A DNA stretch of 64,000 nt from positions 186,001 to 250,000 of the forward strand of contig NZ_CANMPM010000004.1 of assembly GCF_947499845.1 (NCBI RefSeq). The letters are read 5' to 3'. Made by a program: the position numbers and the translations under genes. This document shows, one piece after another, positions 1 through 9,698 of the stretch. Numbering within the stretch: position 1 is the stretch's first letter; each line of letters starts with the position of its first letter. This DNA comes from an uncultured Pseudokineococcus sp. (GTDB taxonomy: Bacteria > Actinomycetota > Actinomycetes > Actinomycetales > Quadrisphaeraceae). The notes under the pieces are model-generated. The model did no database searches. It was not told the origin of the DNA and saw only the letters and a list, made by a program, of their open reading frames with translations.

Positions 1-2
1 GC

Positions 3-2000
3 GAGGACGAGGCCCGCCCGGAGACGGCGGCGCCCGAGACGACCACCCCGGAGGTCGCCGCCGAGGCGGCCCCCGACGCCGTCGCGGACGCGCCGGCGAC
101 GGACGGCCCGGCGAGCGACGAGCAGCCGGCGGACGGGGCGGACGCGGGCGCGGCGGTGGAGCCGACCTCCCCGGTGACGACGGCCGAGGACGTCGCCCGC
201 GACGCGGCCGGGCTCGACCCGGAGGGCGCGGTGGACGCCCCCCGCGCCGAGGACGCCTCCTCGCCCGAGGACACCCCCTCGCCCGAGGACACCGCTTCGC
301 CCGAGGACGCGGGCCCGGTCACGGAGGCGGCCGTGCCCTCGGACGACGCCGTGGCGGTGGGCAGCACGGCGGACGAGGTCGTCAGCGACCCCGTCGCCGA
401 CGCCGACCCCGGGACCACCTCCGACGACGCGGCCACGGTCGCCGACGCCGCCCCGGCCGCGACGGAGCCGGCGGTCGAGGCGGAGCCGGGGACGAGCCCC
501 GCGGCGGAGGCCGCGCCGTCCCCCCGACCGGCGCCACGCCCCGGCCCCGGTCGACCGGGGCCGCGCCCCGGCGGGCCGCGCCCCGGCGCCGCCGGACCCG
601 CCCCGTCGCCCGGTGCGTCGTCCCCGTCCGCGCCGTCCCACTCGGCGTCCTCGCGAGGCCCCCGCCCGGCGGGCCGTCCGGGCGGCCGCCGTCGTGACGA
701 GGCCGCGGGGGCGCCCGCGGTGAGCGCCGAGCACGCGCCCGCCGACACGGCCGAGTGGGGCCGCGTCGACGACGAGGGCGTCGTCCACGTGCGCACGGCG
801 GACGGCGAGCGGGTCGTCGGCTCGTACCCGGACGTCGCCGCGGACGAGGCGCTGGCCTACTTCGGCCGCCGCTTCGCCGACCTCGTGGCGCAGGTCGACC
901 TCGTCGAGCAGCGCCTCGACGTGGCCGACGCGCCCGTCGGCGAGCTGCGCTCGGCCCTCGCGAAGGTGTCCCGCGCCCTGCAGGACGCGACCGCCGTCGG
1001 CGACCTCGCCGGCCTGGGCGAGCGCGTGGACGCCCTCGGCGCCCGCGTCACCGAGCGCGAGCGCGAGGCGAACATCGCCCGCGAGCAGGCCCGCGGCGTC
1101 GTCCGCGCGCAGCGCGTCGAGCTCGTCGAGGAGGCCGAGGCGCTCGCGGAGGCCGACCCCGCGCAGGTGCAGTGGAAGGCCTCCGGGGAGCGGCTGCGGG
1201 CGCTGTTCGACCTGTGGCGCGAGCAGCAGCGCGCCGCCGGCACGGCACGCCTGCCCAAGGGCGAGGAGGACGACCTCTGGCGCCGCCTCAAGCACGCGCG
1301 CAACCGCTTCGAGCGGCACCGCCGGCACCACTTCGCCGAGCTCGACGCGCGCCACGGCGAGGCCAAGGCCGTCAAGGAGGGCCTCATCGCCGAGGCGGAG
1401 GCGCTCTCCGGCTCGACCGAGTGGGGCCCGACGTCGACGGCCTACCGCCAGCTCATGGACCGCTGGAAGGCGGCCCCGCGGGCGGCGCGCAAGGAGGACG
1501 ACGCCCTGTGGGCGCGCTTCCGCGCGGCGCAGGACGTCTTCTTCAGCGCCCGTGACGCCAAGGACGCCGAGCAGCTGGAGGGCGAGAAGGAGAACCTCGC
1601 CGTCAAGGAGGCCCTGCTCGTCGAGGCGGAGGCCATCCTCCCCGTCCGCGACGTGCGGGCCGCCACGGCCGCCCTGCGCGACGTGCAGGAGCGCTGGGAC
1701 GCCGCCGGCCGGGTGCCGCGGGCCGACCTCGGTCGCATCGAGAAGCGGATGCGGGCGGTCGAGCAGGCCGTGCGCGACGCCGACTCCGAGCGCTGGCGGC
1801 GCACCAACCCCGAGGCGCGGGCCCGCGCCGAGGGGGCGCTGGGCCAGCTCCAGGACTCCATCGCCGGGCTCGAGGCCGAGCTCGAGCAGGCGGAGGGGGC
1901 CGGGGACGAGCGCGCCGTGCGCCGCGCCCGGGAGGCTCTCGACGCCCGCCGCGCCTGGCTGCAGCAGGTGGAGCGGGCGGCCGCCGACTTCAGCGGCTGA
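3..2000 (+). CDS. DUF349 repeat protein, 5' end outside the window
   Basis: The frame is open from the first complete codon, so the true start lies upstream. A GTG at 156 is only an internal candidate, because the same acidic Ala/Pro/Glu-rich sequence continues on both sides of it. Roughly the first 240 visible residues are low complexity, with an 18-bp tandem repeat giving SPEDT units at 261-314 and a Pro/Gly/Arg-rich stretch near 520-690. From about 760 on, the protein is helical and charged, and from 1140 to 1980 it shows the repeated W-x(5)-R/Y-x2-L-x-D-x-W type pattern of DUF349 domains, at least three copies with predicted coiled coil. The DUF349 family has no settled function in actinobacteria. 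A strong hairpin terminator follows at 2021-2064. The family call is fairly safe; a role is not claimed. Confidence 0.8.
   Translation, partial: EDEARPETAAPETTTPEVAAEAAPDAVADAPATDGPASDEQPADGADAGAAVEPTSPVTTAEDVARDAAGLDPEGAVDAPRAEDASSPEDTPSPEDTASPEDAGPVTEAAVPSDDAVAVGSTADEVVSDPVADADPGTTSDDAATVADAAPAATEPAVEAEPGTSPAAEAAPSPRPAPRPGPGRPGPRPGGPRPGAAGPAPSPGASSPSAPSHSASSRGPRPAGRPGGRRRDEAAGAPAVSAEHAPADTAEWGRVDDEGVVHVRTADGERVVGSYPDVAADEALAYFGRRFADLVAQVDLVEQRLDVADAPVGELRSALAKVSRALQDATAVGDLAGLGERVDALGARVTEREREANIAREQARGVVRAQRVELVEEAEALAEADPAQVQWKASGERLRALFDLWREQQRAAGTARLPKGEEDDLWRRLKHARNRFERHRRHHFAELDARHGEAKAVKEGLIAEAEALSGSTEWGPTSTAYRQLMDRWKAAPRAARKEDDALWARFRAAQDVFFSARDAKDAEQLEGEKENLAVKEALLVEAEAILPVRDVRAATAALRDVQERWDAAGRVPRADLGRIEKRMRAVEQAVRDADSERWRRTNPEARARAEGALGQLQDSIAGLEAELEQAEGAGDERAVRRAREALDARRAWLQQVERAAADFSG
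261..314 (+). repeat. 18-bp tandem repeat, 3 copies, coding
   Basis: Three consecutive 18-bp units beginning TCGCCCGAGGAC encode SPEDT/SPEDA repeats in the disordered N-terminal part of the DUF349 protein. Confidence 0.75.
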
Positions 2001-2020
2001 GCCCCCGCTGCCCCCACCGC

Positions 2021-2064
2021 CCGAGGGCCGGGCGCCCGTCCACAGGCGGGCGCCCGGCCCTCGG
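2021..2064 (+). terminator. Perfect 18-bp stem-loop terminator
   Basis: An inverted repeat with 18-bp perfectly matched arms (2021-2038 and 2047-2064) and an 8-base loop lies 20 bases after the DUF349 stop codon. There is no T-tract, which is usual for actinobacterial intrinsic terminators. It ends before the next start at 2097. Confidence 0.75.
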
Positions 2065-2084
2065 CGGCTCCCTCCGGTCGGCGC

Positions 2085-2090
2085 CACGAT
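2085..2090 (+). promoter_or_regulatory. Possible leaderless -10 (CACGAT)
   Basis: CACGAT ends 6 bases before the GTG at 2097. The spacing matches other candidate leaderless promoters in this window, and the same hexamer precedes the gene starting at 26812. The first base departs from TAnnnT, so the call is weak. Confidence 0.35.
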
Positions 2091-2096
2091 GCCGGG

Positions 2097-2738
2097 GTGA
2101 CGACGGACGCCGCCCCCGCCGGACCGCCCACCGGCCCGGGCCTCCGCCGCGCCGTCGCCCCCGACGGCGTGTGGACCCCGGGCGCGGTGCCCGCGGCCGT
2201 CCTGCGGGCGATGGCGGCCGAGGGGCTGCTCGTGGAGCTGGTGCCGCACGTCTTCGCCGCGGCCGACCTGGCGGGTGACGCGGTGGTCCGCGCCGGCGCG
2301 CTCGCGGCGGCGGTGGAGGGGGCCACCGGGCCCGGCTCGCCCGTCGTCGCGCGGGCGCTGCTCGACCGCGGGGTCGTGGGCCTGGCGGCGGCCGCCTGGG
2401 TGCACGGGCGCTCGGTGCACGGGTCCGGGGGCCCGCCCGCGCGCGTCGACCTGCTCGTGCCCCTCGCCACCGGGTCCCGGCCCGTGCCGGCGCCCCTGCG
2501 GCTGCGCCGGGTCGCCGACCCGTGGGCTCGCAGCGCGTGGGTCGGCCCCCTGCGCGTCAGCGACCCCGACCGGGCGCGCGAGGACGCGGGCGCCGCGGAC
2601 GACGACGTCCGGGACGCCGCGGCGCTGGCCCGGCTGCGCCGCGCGGCGGGGGCGGGGGCGCGCCCGGCCCGACCGGACGGGCGGCCCCGTCAGGGGGTGC
2701 TGTGGCCGGCCTCCTCGCGGCGCCCCGTCGAGCGGTAG
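2097..2738 (+). CDS. AbiEi-like antitoxin-family protein (uncertain)
   Basis: A 213-residue protein. The N-terminal half reads like the small winged-helix/AbiEi-type proteins common in actinobacteria ([20 protein letters not shown], then AWVHG and a basic LRLRR stretch). No AbiEii toxin partner lies next to it, so a toxin-antitoxin role is not supported. It begins just after a terminator, with a possible leaderless promoter. Its last 49 bases overlap the 3' end of relA on the opposite strand, so the C-terminal tail (Arg/Pro-rich after about residue 185) is antisense to the relA ACT-domain end. Codon use is normal for the region. Function unknown. Confidence 0.5.
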   Translation: MTTDAAPAGPPTGPGLRRAVAPDGVWTPGAVPAAVLRAMAAEGLLVELVPHVFAAADLAGDAVVRAGALAAAVEGATGPGSPVVARALLDRGVVGLAAAAWVHGRSVHGSGGPPARVDLLVPLATGSRPVPAPLRLRRVADPWARSAWVGPLRVSDPDRAREDAGAADDDVRDAAALARLRRAAGAGARPARPDGRPRQGVLWPASSRRPVER

Positions 2739-5128
2739 ACGTCGAAGACGCCGTCGACGCGCCGCACCGCGGCGAGGACGTGGTCGAGGTGGCTCGGGTC
2801 GCCCATCTCGAAGGTGAACTTGGAGATGGCCACGCGGTCCCGCGACGTCGTCACCGACGCCGAGAGGATGTTGACGTGGTTGTCCGAGAGGACGCGCGTG
2901 ATGTCGGAGAGCAGCCGCGCGCGGTCGAGGGCCTCGACGGAGATCTGCACGAGGAAGACGCTGTCGGCGCCGACCGACCACTCCACCTCGACGATGCGCT
3001 CGGGCTGGCCCATGAGGCCGCTGACGTTGCCGCAGTCGCGGCGGTGCACCGACACGCCGTTGCCGCGCGTCACGAAGCCGATGACCGGGTCGCGCGGCAC
3101 CGGCGTGCAGCAGCGGGCGACCTTCACCCACACGTCGTCGACGCCCTTGACGACGACGCCCGGGTCCCCGGAGCGCCGCCGCGTCGCCGTCCGCGGGGGC
3201 GGGAGGACCGCCTCGGCGAGGTCCTCCTCGGCGCCGCTCTCGCCGCCCAGCGCGGTGACGAGCTTCTGCACGACCGACGCGGCCGAGACGTGCCCCTCCC
3301 CCACGGCGGCGTACAGGGCCGAGACGTCGGCGTGGTGCAGGTCGCGCGCGACCCCGGCGAGGGAGTCGTGGGACATGAGGCGCTGGATGGGCAGGTGCTC
3401 CTTGCGCATCGCCTTGGCGATGGCGTCCTTGCCCTGCTCGATGGCCTCCTCGCGGCGCTCCTTGGAGAACCACTGCTTGATCTTGCTGCGCGCGCGGGGG
3501 CTCTTGACGAAGGTCATCCAGTCCCGGCTGGGGCCCGCGCCCTCGACCTTGGACGTGAAGACCTCGACGACGTCGCCGTTGTCGAGGGTGGACTCGAGCG
3601 GCACGAGGCGGCCGTTGACGCGGGCGCCCATCGTGCGGTGCCCGACGTCGGTGTGGACGGCGTAGGCGAAGTCGACCGGCGTCGACCCGGCGGGCAGCGC
3701 GATCGCGTCGCCCTTGGGGGTGAAGACGTAGACCTCGGCCGCGTTGATCTCGAAGCGCAGGGACTCGAGGAACTCCCCCGGGTCGGACGTCTCGCGCTGC
3801 CAGTCGAGCAGCTGGCGCAGCCAGGCCATGTCGCTGCCGCCCGTGCCGTGGCTGCCCGGGGCCCCGCGGTCGGCCGGGTCCGTCGTGCCGCGGCCCCCGG
3901 CGTCCTTGTACTTCCAGTGGGCCGCGACGCCGAGCTCGGCCCGGCGGTGCATGAGGTGGGTGCGGATCTGGATCTCGACGGGCTTGCCCTCGGGCCCGAT
4001 GACCGTCGTGTGCAGCGACTGGTACATGTTGAACTTGGGCATCGCGATGTAGTCCTTGAAGCGGCCCGGGACCGGCGTCCAGCGCGCGTGGAGCGCGCCG
4101 AGGACGGCGTAGCAGTCCCGGACCGTGTCGACGAGGACCCGCACCCCGACGAGGTCGTAGATGTCGGCGAACTCGCGGCCGCGCACGATCATCTTCTGGT
4201 ACACGGAGTAGTAGTGCTTGGGCCGGCCCGTGACGGTGGCGCGGACCTTGGCCTGCCGCAGGTCGGCCGCGACCTGGTCGCGGACGACCGCGAGGTACTC
4301 CTCGCGGGCGGGGGCCTGCTCGGCGACGAGCCGGACGATCTCCTCGTAGACGCCCGGGTAGAGCGTCGCGAACGACAGGTCCTCGAGCTCCCACTTGATG
4401 GTGTTCATGCCCAGCCGGTGGGCGAGCGGCGCGTAGATCTCGAGGGTCTCGCGGGCCTTGCGCTCGGCGGACGCCGCGGAGACGTACTTCCACGTGCGGG
4501 CGTTGTGGAGCCGGTCGGCGAGCTTGATGACGAGGACGCGGATGTCGCGGGCCATCGCCACGACCATCTTGCGGACGGTCTCGGCCTGCGCCGCGTCGCC
4601 GTACTGGACCTTGTCGAGCTTGGTGACGCCGTCGACGAGCATGGCGACCTCGTCGCCGAACTCCTCCCGCAGCTGGGCGAGGGAGTACGCGGTGTCCTCG
4701 ACGGTGTCGTGCAGCAGCGCGGCCGCCAGCGTCGGCGCCGTCATGCCGAGGTCCGCGAGGATCGTCGTCACCGCGACGGGGTGGGTGATGTAGGCGTCGC
4801 CGCTCTTGCGCCGCTGCCCGCGGTGGGCCTTCTCCGCGACGACGTACGCCCGCTCCACCACGGCCGTGTCGGCCTTGGGGTGGTTGCTCCGCAGGCTGCG
4901 CAGGAGCGGCTCGAGGACGGGCGACGTCGTCGACGGCCGCGAGCCGAGGCGCGCGAGCCGGGCGCGGAAGCCGCTGCCGCCGGGCTCGTCGGCGCGGGGA
5001 GGCTCGCCGGCCGTGCTCGAGGGCGCGGGGACGGGGACGAGCGCGCCCGTCGTCGTGGGGACGGGCGCGCCGGCGCCGGTCTCCTGCTGCGCGGGACCCG
5101 TCTGGGCGACCTCGTCGGACACCGGCAC
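2690..5128 (-). CDS. relA: Bifunctional (p)ppGpp synthetase/hydrolase RelA/SpoT
   Basis: An 812-residue Rel enzyme that makes and hydrolyses the alarmone (p)ppGpp in the cytosol. After a variable N-terminal tail of about 90 residues comes the HD hydrolase domain with an intact HDTVED motif (His140-Asp141), so hydrolysis should be active. The synthetase domain follows, with [20 protein letters not shown] near residues 355-375, then a TGS domain (about 463-526) and a C-terminal ACT domain (about 735-805). Full length for a long actinobacterial Rel. The start is GTG at 5128, preceded by GGGAGG at a good distance. It lies downstream of apt in the conserved actinobacterial order secD-secF-apt-relA, with 128 bp between them and its own candidate -10. 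Confidence 0.97.
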   Translation of the reverse strand: MPVSDEVAQTGPAQQETGAGAPVPTTTGALVPVPAPSSTAGEPPRADEPGGSGFRARLARLGSRPSTTSPVLEPLLRSLRSNHPKADTAVVERAYVVAEKAHRGQRRKSGDAYITHPVAVTTILADLGMTAPTLAAALLHDTVEDTAYSLAQLREEFGDEVAMLVDGVTKLDKVQYGDAAQAETVRKMVVAMARDIRVLVIKLADRLHNARTWKYVSAASAERKARETLEIYAPLAHRLGMNTIKWELEDLSFATLYPGVYEEIVRLVAEQAPAREEYLAVVRDQVAADLRQAKVRATVTGRPKHYYSVYQKMIVRGREFADIYDLVGVRVLVDTVRDCYAVLGALHARWTPVPGRFKDYIAMPKFNMYQSLHTTVIGPEGKPVEIQIRTHLMHRRAELGVAAHWKYKDAGGRGTTDPADRGAPGSHGTGGSDMAWLRQLLDWQRETSDPGEFLESLRFEINAAEVYVFTPKGDAIALPAGSTPVDFAYAVHTDVGHRTMGARVNGRLVPLESTLDNGDVVEVFTSKVEGAGPSRDWMTFVKSPRARSKIKQWFSKERREEAIEQGKDAIAKAMRKEHLPIQRLMSHDSLAGVARDLHHADVSALYAAVGEGHVSAASVVQKLVTALGGESGAEEDLAEAVLPPPRTATRRRSGDPGVVVKGVDDVWVKVARCCTPVPRDPVIGFVTRGNGVSVHRRDCGNVSGLMGQPERIVEVEWSVGADSVFLVQISVEALDRARLLSDITRVLSDNHVNILSASVTTSRDRVAISKFTFEMGDPSHLDHVLAAVRRVDGVFDVYRSTGRREEAGHSTP

Positions 5129-5176
5129 CTCCCAGGCGCCCCGGGCGGTCCCGGCGGCGCGTCGTCGCAGGCCACC

Positions 5177-5182
5177 AGCCTA
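5177..5182 (-). promoter_or_regulatory. Possible relA -10 element (TAGGCT)
   Basis: Read on the minus strand, TAGGCT lies about 50 bases before the relA GTG in the apt-relA gap. No convincing -35 is seen. It may allow relA expression separate from the sec-apt transcript. Confidence 0.3.
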
Positions 5183-5256
5183 CGTCCGCGCCCGGGCCCC
5201 GCGGCCGCGCCCCGCTCGACGGGCCCTCCGCCCGACGTCGCGGCCGCGCGGCCGGG

Positions 5257-5814
5257 TCAGAGCCGCAGCAGCGCGTCGACGCGCCGGCCCGGCAGGGCGG
5301 CCCGGCCGCCGAGGGCCTCGATCTCGGCGAGCACGAGCACGCCGTCGACCTCGCCGCCGGCCCGCTCGACGAGGCGGCACGCGGCCGCGGCGGTGCCGCC
5401 CGTGGCGAGCACGTCGTCGACGACGACGACGCGCGCACCCGGGCGCACCGCGTCGGCGTGGAGCTCGACCGTCGCCGAGCCGTACTCGAGGTCGTAGGTC
5501 TCGGCGAGGACCTCGCGCGGCAGCCGGCCCGCCTTGCGCACGGGCACGAAGCCGGCGCCCGCCGCCACGGCGACCGCGGCCCCGAGGACGAAGCCCCGGG
5601 CCTCGACGCCGGCGAGGGCGTCGACGTCGTCGGGGAGGAGGTCGGTGAGGCCCCGCACGGCGTCGGCCAGCGCCGCCGCGTCCGCGAGCAGCGGGGTGAT
5701 GTCGCGGAAGACGACCCCGGGCCGGGGGTGGTCGGGCACCTCCCGCAGGAGGGGCAGCAGACGGTCGGCGAGGCCGTCCGCCGTCGCGGCGCCCGCGCGG
5801 CCGGGATCAGCCAC
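5257..5814 (-). CDS. apt: Adenine phosphoribosyltransferase
   Basis: Purine salvage enzyme converting adenine and PRPP to AMP. The 185-residue form starting at the GTG at 5814 gives the usual family length. It carries the FRDITPLL motif and the PRPP loop VVVVDDVLATGGTAAA. A start at 5883 would add 23 unlikely Arg/Ala-rich residues inside secF. With the chosen start the gene overlaps the secF stop codon by 8 bp, typical translational coupling. The neighbours secD-secF upstream and relA downstream are the standard actinobacterial order. Confidence 0.93.
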   Translation of the reverse strand: MADPGRAGAATADGLADRLLPLLREVPDHPRPGVVFRDITPLLADAAALADAVRGLTDLLPDDVDALAGVEARGFVLGAAVAVAAGAGFVPVRKAGRLPREVLAETYDLEYGSATVELHADAVRPGARVVVVDDVLATGGTAAAACRLVERAGGEVDGVLVLAEIEALGGRAALPGRRVDALLRL

Positions 5815-6916
5815 GTCGGCGCCCGCGCCGCGGCTGCGGGCGCTGGCCCCGCGGACCCTCACCGGCGGCGCCGGCGCCGCCACCGGCGGTGGCGAGCGCG
5901 GCGGTGCCCTCCGCCGGGCCCTCGGCGGCGAGGCGCGCCTCCTCGCGGCGGTGGGCGCGGACCTGCTCGGTGTGCGCCCGCACCCGGTCGTCGCGGCTCT
6001 TGACCTCGGCGAGGATCGCCGGCGCCACGAAGATCGAGGAGTAGGTGCCCGCGAGCGTCCCGACGAAGAGGGCCAGGGACACGTCGCGCAGGGTGCCGGC
6101 CCCGAGGAGCAGGGCGCCGATGAAGAGGATCGAGGCGACCGGCAGGGCCGCCACGACGGAGGTGTTGATCGACCGCACGACCGTCTGGTTGACGGCGAGG
6201 TTGATCTGCTCGAGGTAGGTCCTCGACGACCCCTGCAGCACCCCCGCCGTCTGCTCGCGCACCTTGTCGAAGACGACGACGGTGTCGTACAGCGAGAAGC
6301 CCAGGATGGTGAGGAAGCCGATCACCGAGGCGGGCGTCACCTCGAACCCCACGAGGGCGTAGACGCCGGCCGTCACGACGAGGTCGTGGATCAGCGCGAC
6401 GAGGGCGGCCGCCGCCATGGCGAGGTCCCGGAAGTACACGGCGATGACGCCCGTGACGAGCACGAGGAAGATGCCGATGCCGATGAGGGCCTGACGGGTG
6501 ATGTCCGCGCCCCACACCGGGCCGACGAAGCTCGACGTCACCTGGCTCGGGTCGACGTCGTACGCCGCTGCCAGGGCGTCCACCACGTCGGCGGTCAGGT
6601 CCTCGGGGACGGCCTCGGTCTGGATGCGCACGGAGTCGCCGCCGACCACCGACACCGACGGCGGCTGGGCGTCCGGGAGCACCTCGGCGACGGCCTCGAG
6701 CGCCGGGTCCTCGGAGGCGTCCGCCACCTGGGAGACGCGGTACTCCGAGCCGCCGGTGAACTCGATGCCGGGGTTGAAGCCGCGCACGACGAGCACGAGG
6801 ACGGCCAGCAGGACGACGACGCCCGTGATGGCGAGCAGCCGGCGCCGGCGCTCGACGAAGTCGAAGGACCGACGACCCGTGTACAGGTCGTTGCCGAAGG
6901 CGGCGAAGCTGGGCAC
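5807..6916 (-). CDS. secF: Protein translocase subunit SecF
   Basis: Membrane partner of SecD, which uses the proton motive force to help pull secreted proteins across the membrane. It is 369 residues with six predicted membrane segments. The first (about residues 27-48) is followed by the conserved GIEFTGGSEYRV motif. The second cluster of segments carries the FSLYDTVVVFDKVRE region typical of SecF. The C-terminal tail is basic and Gly/Arg-rich. The GTG start at 6916 is 3 bp after the secD stop, so the two are co-translated. Confidence 0.96.
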   Translation of the reverse strand: MPSFAAFGNDLYTGRRSFDFVERRRRLLAITGVVVLLAVLVLVVRGFNPGIEFTGGSEYRVSQVADASEDPALEAVAEVLPDAQPPSVSVVGGDSVRIQTEAVPEDLTADVVDALAAAYDVDPSQVTSSFVGPVWGADITRQALIGIGIFLVLVTGVIAVYFRDLAMAAAALVALIHDLVVTAGVYALVGFEVTPASVIGFLTILGFSLYDTVVVFDKVREQTAGVLQGSSRTYLEQINLAVNQTVVRSINTSVVAALPVASILFIGALLLGAGTLRDVSLALFVGTLAGTYSSIFVAPAILAEVKSRDDRVRAHTEQVRAHRREEARLAAEGPAEGTAALATAGGGAGAAGEGPRGQRPQPRRGRRRG

Positions 6917-6919
6917 GGG

Positions 6920-9106
6920 TCAGTCCTCCGTCGGGGTCGTGCGGCCGGCGCCGTGGTGGGCGGGGTCGCCGCCCCCGGCGCTGTCTCTGCTGCCGTCGGG
7001 GCTGCCGCCGTCGGAGCCGTCGCCGGACGGGCTGCCGCCGTCGGGGACGCCCTCCTCCTGCTCCTGCCGCTCGCGCGCCTCCGCGGCACGGCGCTCGGCG
7101 ATGGTCATCCGGCGCGGCTGCGCCGCGGCGGCCGGGTCGAGGTCGCCCGGGGTGCGGTCGCGGCGGCGCCGCTCGCCCTCGCCGCCGCCGTCGTCGTCCG
7201 CGGGCGGACGGTCGTCGGCGCCGGCCGCGAGGTCGCGCCCGCTGGCGGGCTGGGCCACGCGGCCCCTCCCGGCGTAGACGGTGCGCCCGAGGTGCTCGGC
7301 GTCGAAGCCGGACAGCCGGTGGCCGCTCGCGAAGAAGCGCGTGCGGGCGAGCAGCGTGACGACCGGGTGCGTGAGCATGACGACGACGAGCAGGTCGATG
7401 AGCGTCGTCAGGCCGAGGGTGAAGGCGAAGCCCTGCACGCCGCCGACCGCGAGGACGTAGAGGACCACCGCGGCGAGCAGCTGCACGACGTCGCTGATGA
7501 TGATCGTGCGCCGTGCGCGCGCCCAGCCGGTCTGCACCGCCGCGGCCACGGAGCGGCCCTCGCGGACCTCGTCGCGCACGCGCTCGAAGTAGACGATGAA
7601 CGAGTCGGCCGTGACGCCGATGGCGATGATGAGGCCGGCGACGCCGGGCAGGCTCAGCCGGTAGCCCGACGTCCAGCTCAGCAGCGTGATGGCGCCGTAG
7701 GCCAGCAGGCCGGCCACCGCGAGGCTCGCGACGGTGACGAGGCCGAGGAGCCGGTACTGCAGCAGCGAGTAGACGACGACGAGCCCGAGGCCGATGAGCC
7801 CGGCCAGCACCCCGCGCTGGAGCTGCTCGGTGCCGAGGGTCGCGGAGATCTGCTCCTGCGTCTGCACCTCGAAGGACACCGGCAGGGAGCCGAAGCGCAG
7901 CTGGTTGGCCAGCGTCTGCGTCGACTCCTGCGTGAAGGTGCCCGAGCCGCCGTCGTCGATGCGGGCCTGGCCGCCGGGGATGGGCCCGTTGACGCTCGGC
8001 GCCGAGATGACGAGGCCGTCGAGGACGATGCCGAACTGGTTCTGCGGCGGCGGCAGCTGCGAGATGCGCGAGGTGATGTCCGCGAAGGCGTCGCCGCCCG
8101 CGCGGGTGAAGTCCATCGTGACGACCCAGCCGCCGGTGGAGAAGCCCTGGTCGTTCGTCGCCGGCTGCGAGGACGCGCCGGTGAGGTCGGAGCCCGTGAG
8201 CTCGACCGGCCCGAGGAGGTACTTGGCCGAGCCGGTCTGGTCGCACGTCGCGAGGGGCAGGACGTCGTCGGACTCCGTGCCGCCCGTGCGGTTGGCGGGG
8301 TCGGTGCAGTCCAGCGCCGCGAACTCGGCCGCCAGGTCGGGGGTGATCCACGCCAGGTCGCTGGCGCTCGTCGGCTCCGACGTCGGCGCGTCGGTCGGCT
8401 GCTCCCCCGGTGCTTCCGTCGCGGGGGCCTCCGTGGCGGGGGCGTCCGTGGCAGGGGCGCCCGTCGTGGGAGCGCCCGTGGTGGGCGCGGTGCGCAGCGC
8501 GGGCGGGATGACGCTGCCCTGCGTCGACCCGGGCGTCGGCTCCGCCGTGGCCGGAGCGTCGGTGGCTGGAGCGTCCGTGGCGGGCGCCTCCGTCGACGGG
8601 GTTTCCGTGGCGGGCGCCTCCGTGGAGGGGGCCGTGGCGCCCGCCGTCGGCGCGTCGGTGGGCGCGCCCTCGCCGGGCTGCGCGGTGGCGTCGATGGGCG
8701 TGGGGCCCGCGACGGCCAAGACGGGACGGAAGGTCATCCGGGCCGACTGGCGGATGAGCTCGAGCGTCGCCTGCTGAGTCTGCGGGTCGCCCGGCAGCTC
8801 GACGAGGATGTTCTGGCTGCCCTGGGCGCTGACGTTCGCCTCGCCGATGCCGCTGCCGTCGACGCGCTGGCGGATGATCTCGATGGCGTCGTCGATGGTG
8901 TCCTCGGTGACCTCGCCGCTCTGGCCCGGCTGGGCCACGGGCGTGAGGATGACCCGCGTCCCGCCCGCGAGGTCGAGGCCGAGGCCCGGCGTCCACGCGG
9001 CGGTGGACCACTGCGCGGCGGCGGCGATGCCGCCGTAGAGCAGCGCCAGGACGACGCCGAGGGCGCCGAGGGTGCGGATCGAGCGGGTGCGGGTCGTGGC
9101 TGCCAC
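6920..9106 (-). CDS. secD: Protein translocase subunit SecD with a long Thr/Ala/Pro insert
   Basis: 728 residues, about 130-180 longer than common SecD proteins. The first membrane segment (about 12-33) is followed by LDLAGGTRVILTP, a SecD signature. The extracellular P1 region is split by an insert (about residues 139-235) made of repeated APATEAP/APATDAP-type units. The rest is standard: the region near GTLGTEQLQRGVLAG, then five membrane segments with GVTADSFIVYFERVRDE, and a charged, Asp/Gly-rich cytosolic tail of about 120 residues. The insert lies outside the membrane and is probably an extended linker through the cell wall. GTG start. Next to secF and yajC. Confidence 0.96.
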   Translation of the reverse strand: MAATTRTRSIRTLGALGVVLALLYGGIAAAAQWSTAAWTPGLGLDLAGGTRVILTPVAQPGQSGEVTEDTIDDAIEIIRQRVDGSGIGEANVSAQGSQNILVELPGDPQTQQATLELIRQSARMTFRPVLAVAGPTPIDATAQPGEGAPTDAPTAGATAPSTEAPATETPSTEAPATDAPATDAPATAEPTPGSTQGSVIPPALRTAPTTGAPTTGAPATDAPATEAPATEAPGEQPTDAPTSEPTSASDLAWITPDLAAEFAALDCTDPANRTGGTESDDVLPLATCDQTGSAKYLLGPVELTGSDLTGASSQPATNDQGFSTGGWVVTMDFTRAGGDAFADITSRISQLPPPQNQFGIVLDGLVISAPSVNGPIPGGQARIDDGGSGTFTQESTQTLANQLRFGSLPVSFEVQTQEQISATLGTEQLQRGVLAGLIGLGLVVVYSLLQYRLLGLVTVASLAVAGLLAYGAITLLSWTSGYRLSLPGVAGLIIAIGVTADSFIVYFERVRDEVREGRSVAAAVQTGWARARRTIIISDVVQLLAAVVLYVLAVGGVQGFAFTLGLTTLIDLLVVVMLTHPVVTLLARTRFFASGHRLSGFDAEHLGRTVYAGRGRVAQPASGRDLAAGADDRPPADDDGGGEGERRRRDRTPGDLDPAAAAQPRRMTIAERRAAEARERQEQEEGVPDGGSPSGDGSDGGSPDGSRDSAGGGDPAHHGAGRTTPTED

Positions 9107-9175
9107 GGCTGCGTCGTCCTCCGAGCGGTCAGGGGCTCCGGGACGCGGCGCCGTCGCGGCGGTCCCCGGGGCGGG

Positions 9176-9538
9176 TCAGGCGGGGCGGCGCGAGCCGTCC
9201 GACGGGTCGTCGCGGGGGTCGTCCTCGACGACGTCGTCGTCGACCATCTGGTCCTCGGCGATGTCGTCCTCGTCGGCGACGGGGGCCGCGGGGTCGACCC
9301 GGCGGGCGATGGCCTGCCGCAGCCACCACGTGCGCACGCCCGGGGCGACCTCGATCTCGACGCGGTCGTCGCGGACGCCGGTGACCGTCCCGAACTGGCC
9401 GGACGCCGTCATGACCTCCGTGCCGGTCGCCAGCTCGCTCTGCATCTGCGCCACGGCCTTGCGCTGCCGGCTGCCCCGGACGCTGAGGAGCACGAGGGGG
9501 ACGAGCAGGAGCAGGAGGACGAGGGAGAAGGGATCCAT
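9176..9538 (-). CDS. yajC: Preprotein translocase accessory subunit YajC
   Basis: A 120-residue protein with one N-terminal membrane helix (about residues 4-20), a basic stretch (RGSRQRK) and a small cytosolic domain containing GTEVMTASGQFGTVTGV, which is diagnostic for YajC. The C-terminal tail is very acidic. YajC associates with SecDF. It is the first gene of the yajC-secD-secF-apt run, about 160 bp after ruvB, and its ATG at 9538 is the natural start. Confidence 0.95.
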   Translation of the reverse strand: MDPFSLVLLLLLVPLVLLSVRGSRQRKAVAQMQSELATGTEVMTASGQFGTVTGVRDDRVEIEVAPGVRTWWLRQAIARRVDPAAPVADEDDIAEDQMVDDDVVEDDPRDDPSDGSRRPA

Positions 9539-9698
9539 GGCGGGGCGGGGCCAGCCTTCGCAGTCGGCGTCAGGGTCGGTCGCGCGATCACTCGGTCGTG
9601 CGGCTGGTCACTCTACGGGAGCACGGCACCGGTCCCGGCGCGCTCAACGGCGGTGCGCCCGCGCCGTGCCGCGCGCGAGATGGCGCCCGGGCGGGCTC

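Noticed and set aside
2522-5497. A 991-codon open frame on the plus strand
   Set aside because: Antisense to relA; no recognisable domain.
5815-5883. Longer N-terminus for apt
   Set aside because: It would add 23 Arg/Ala-rich residues inside secF; the GTG at 5814 gives the family length and a typical coupling overlap.
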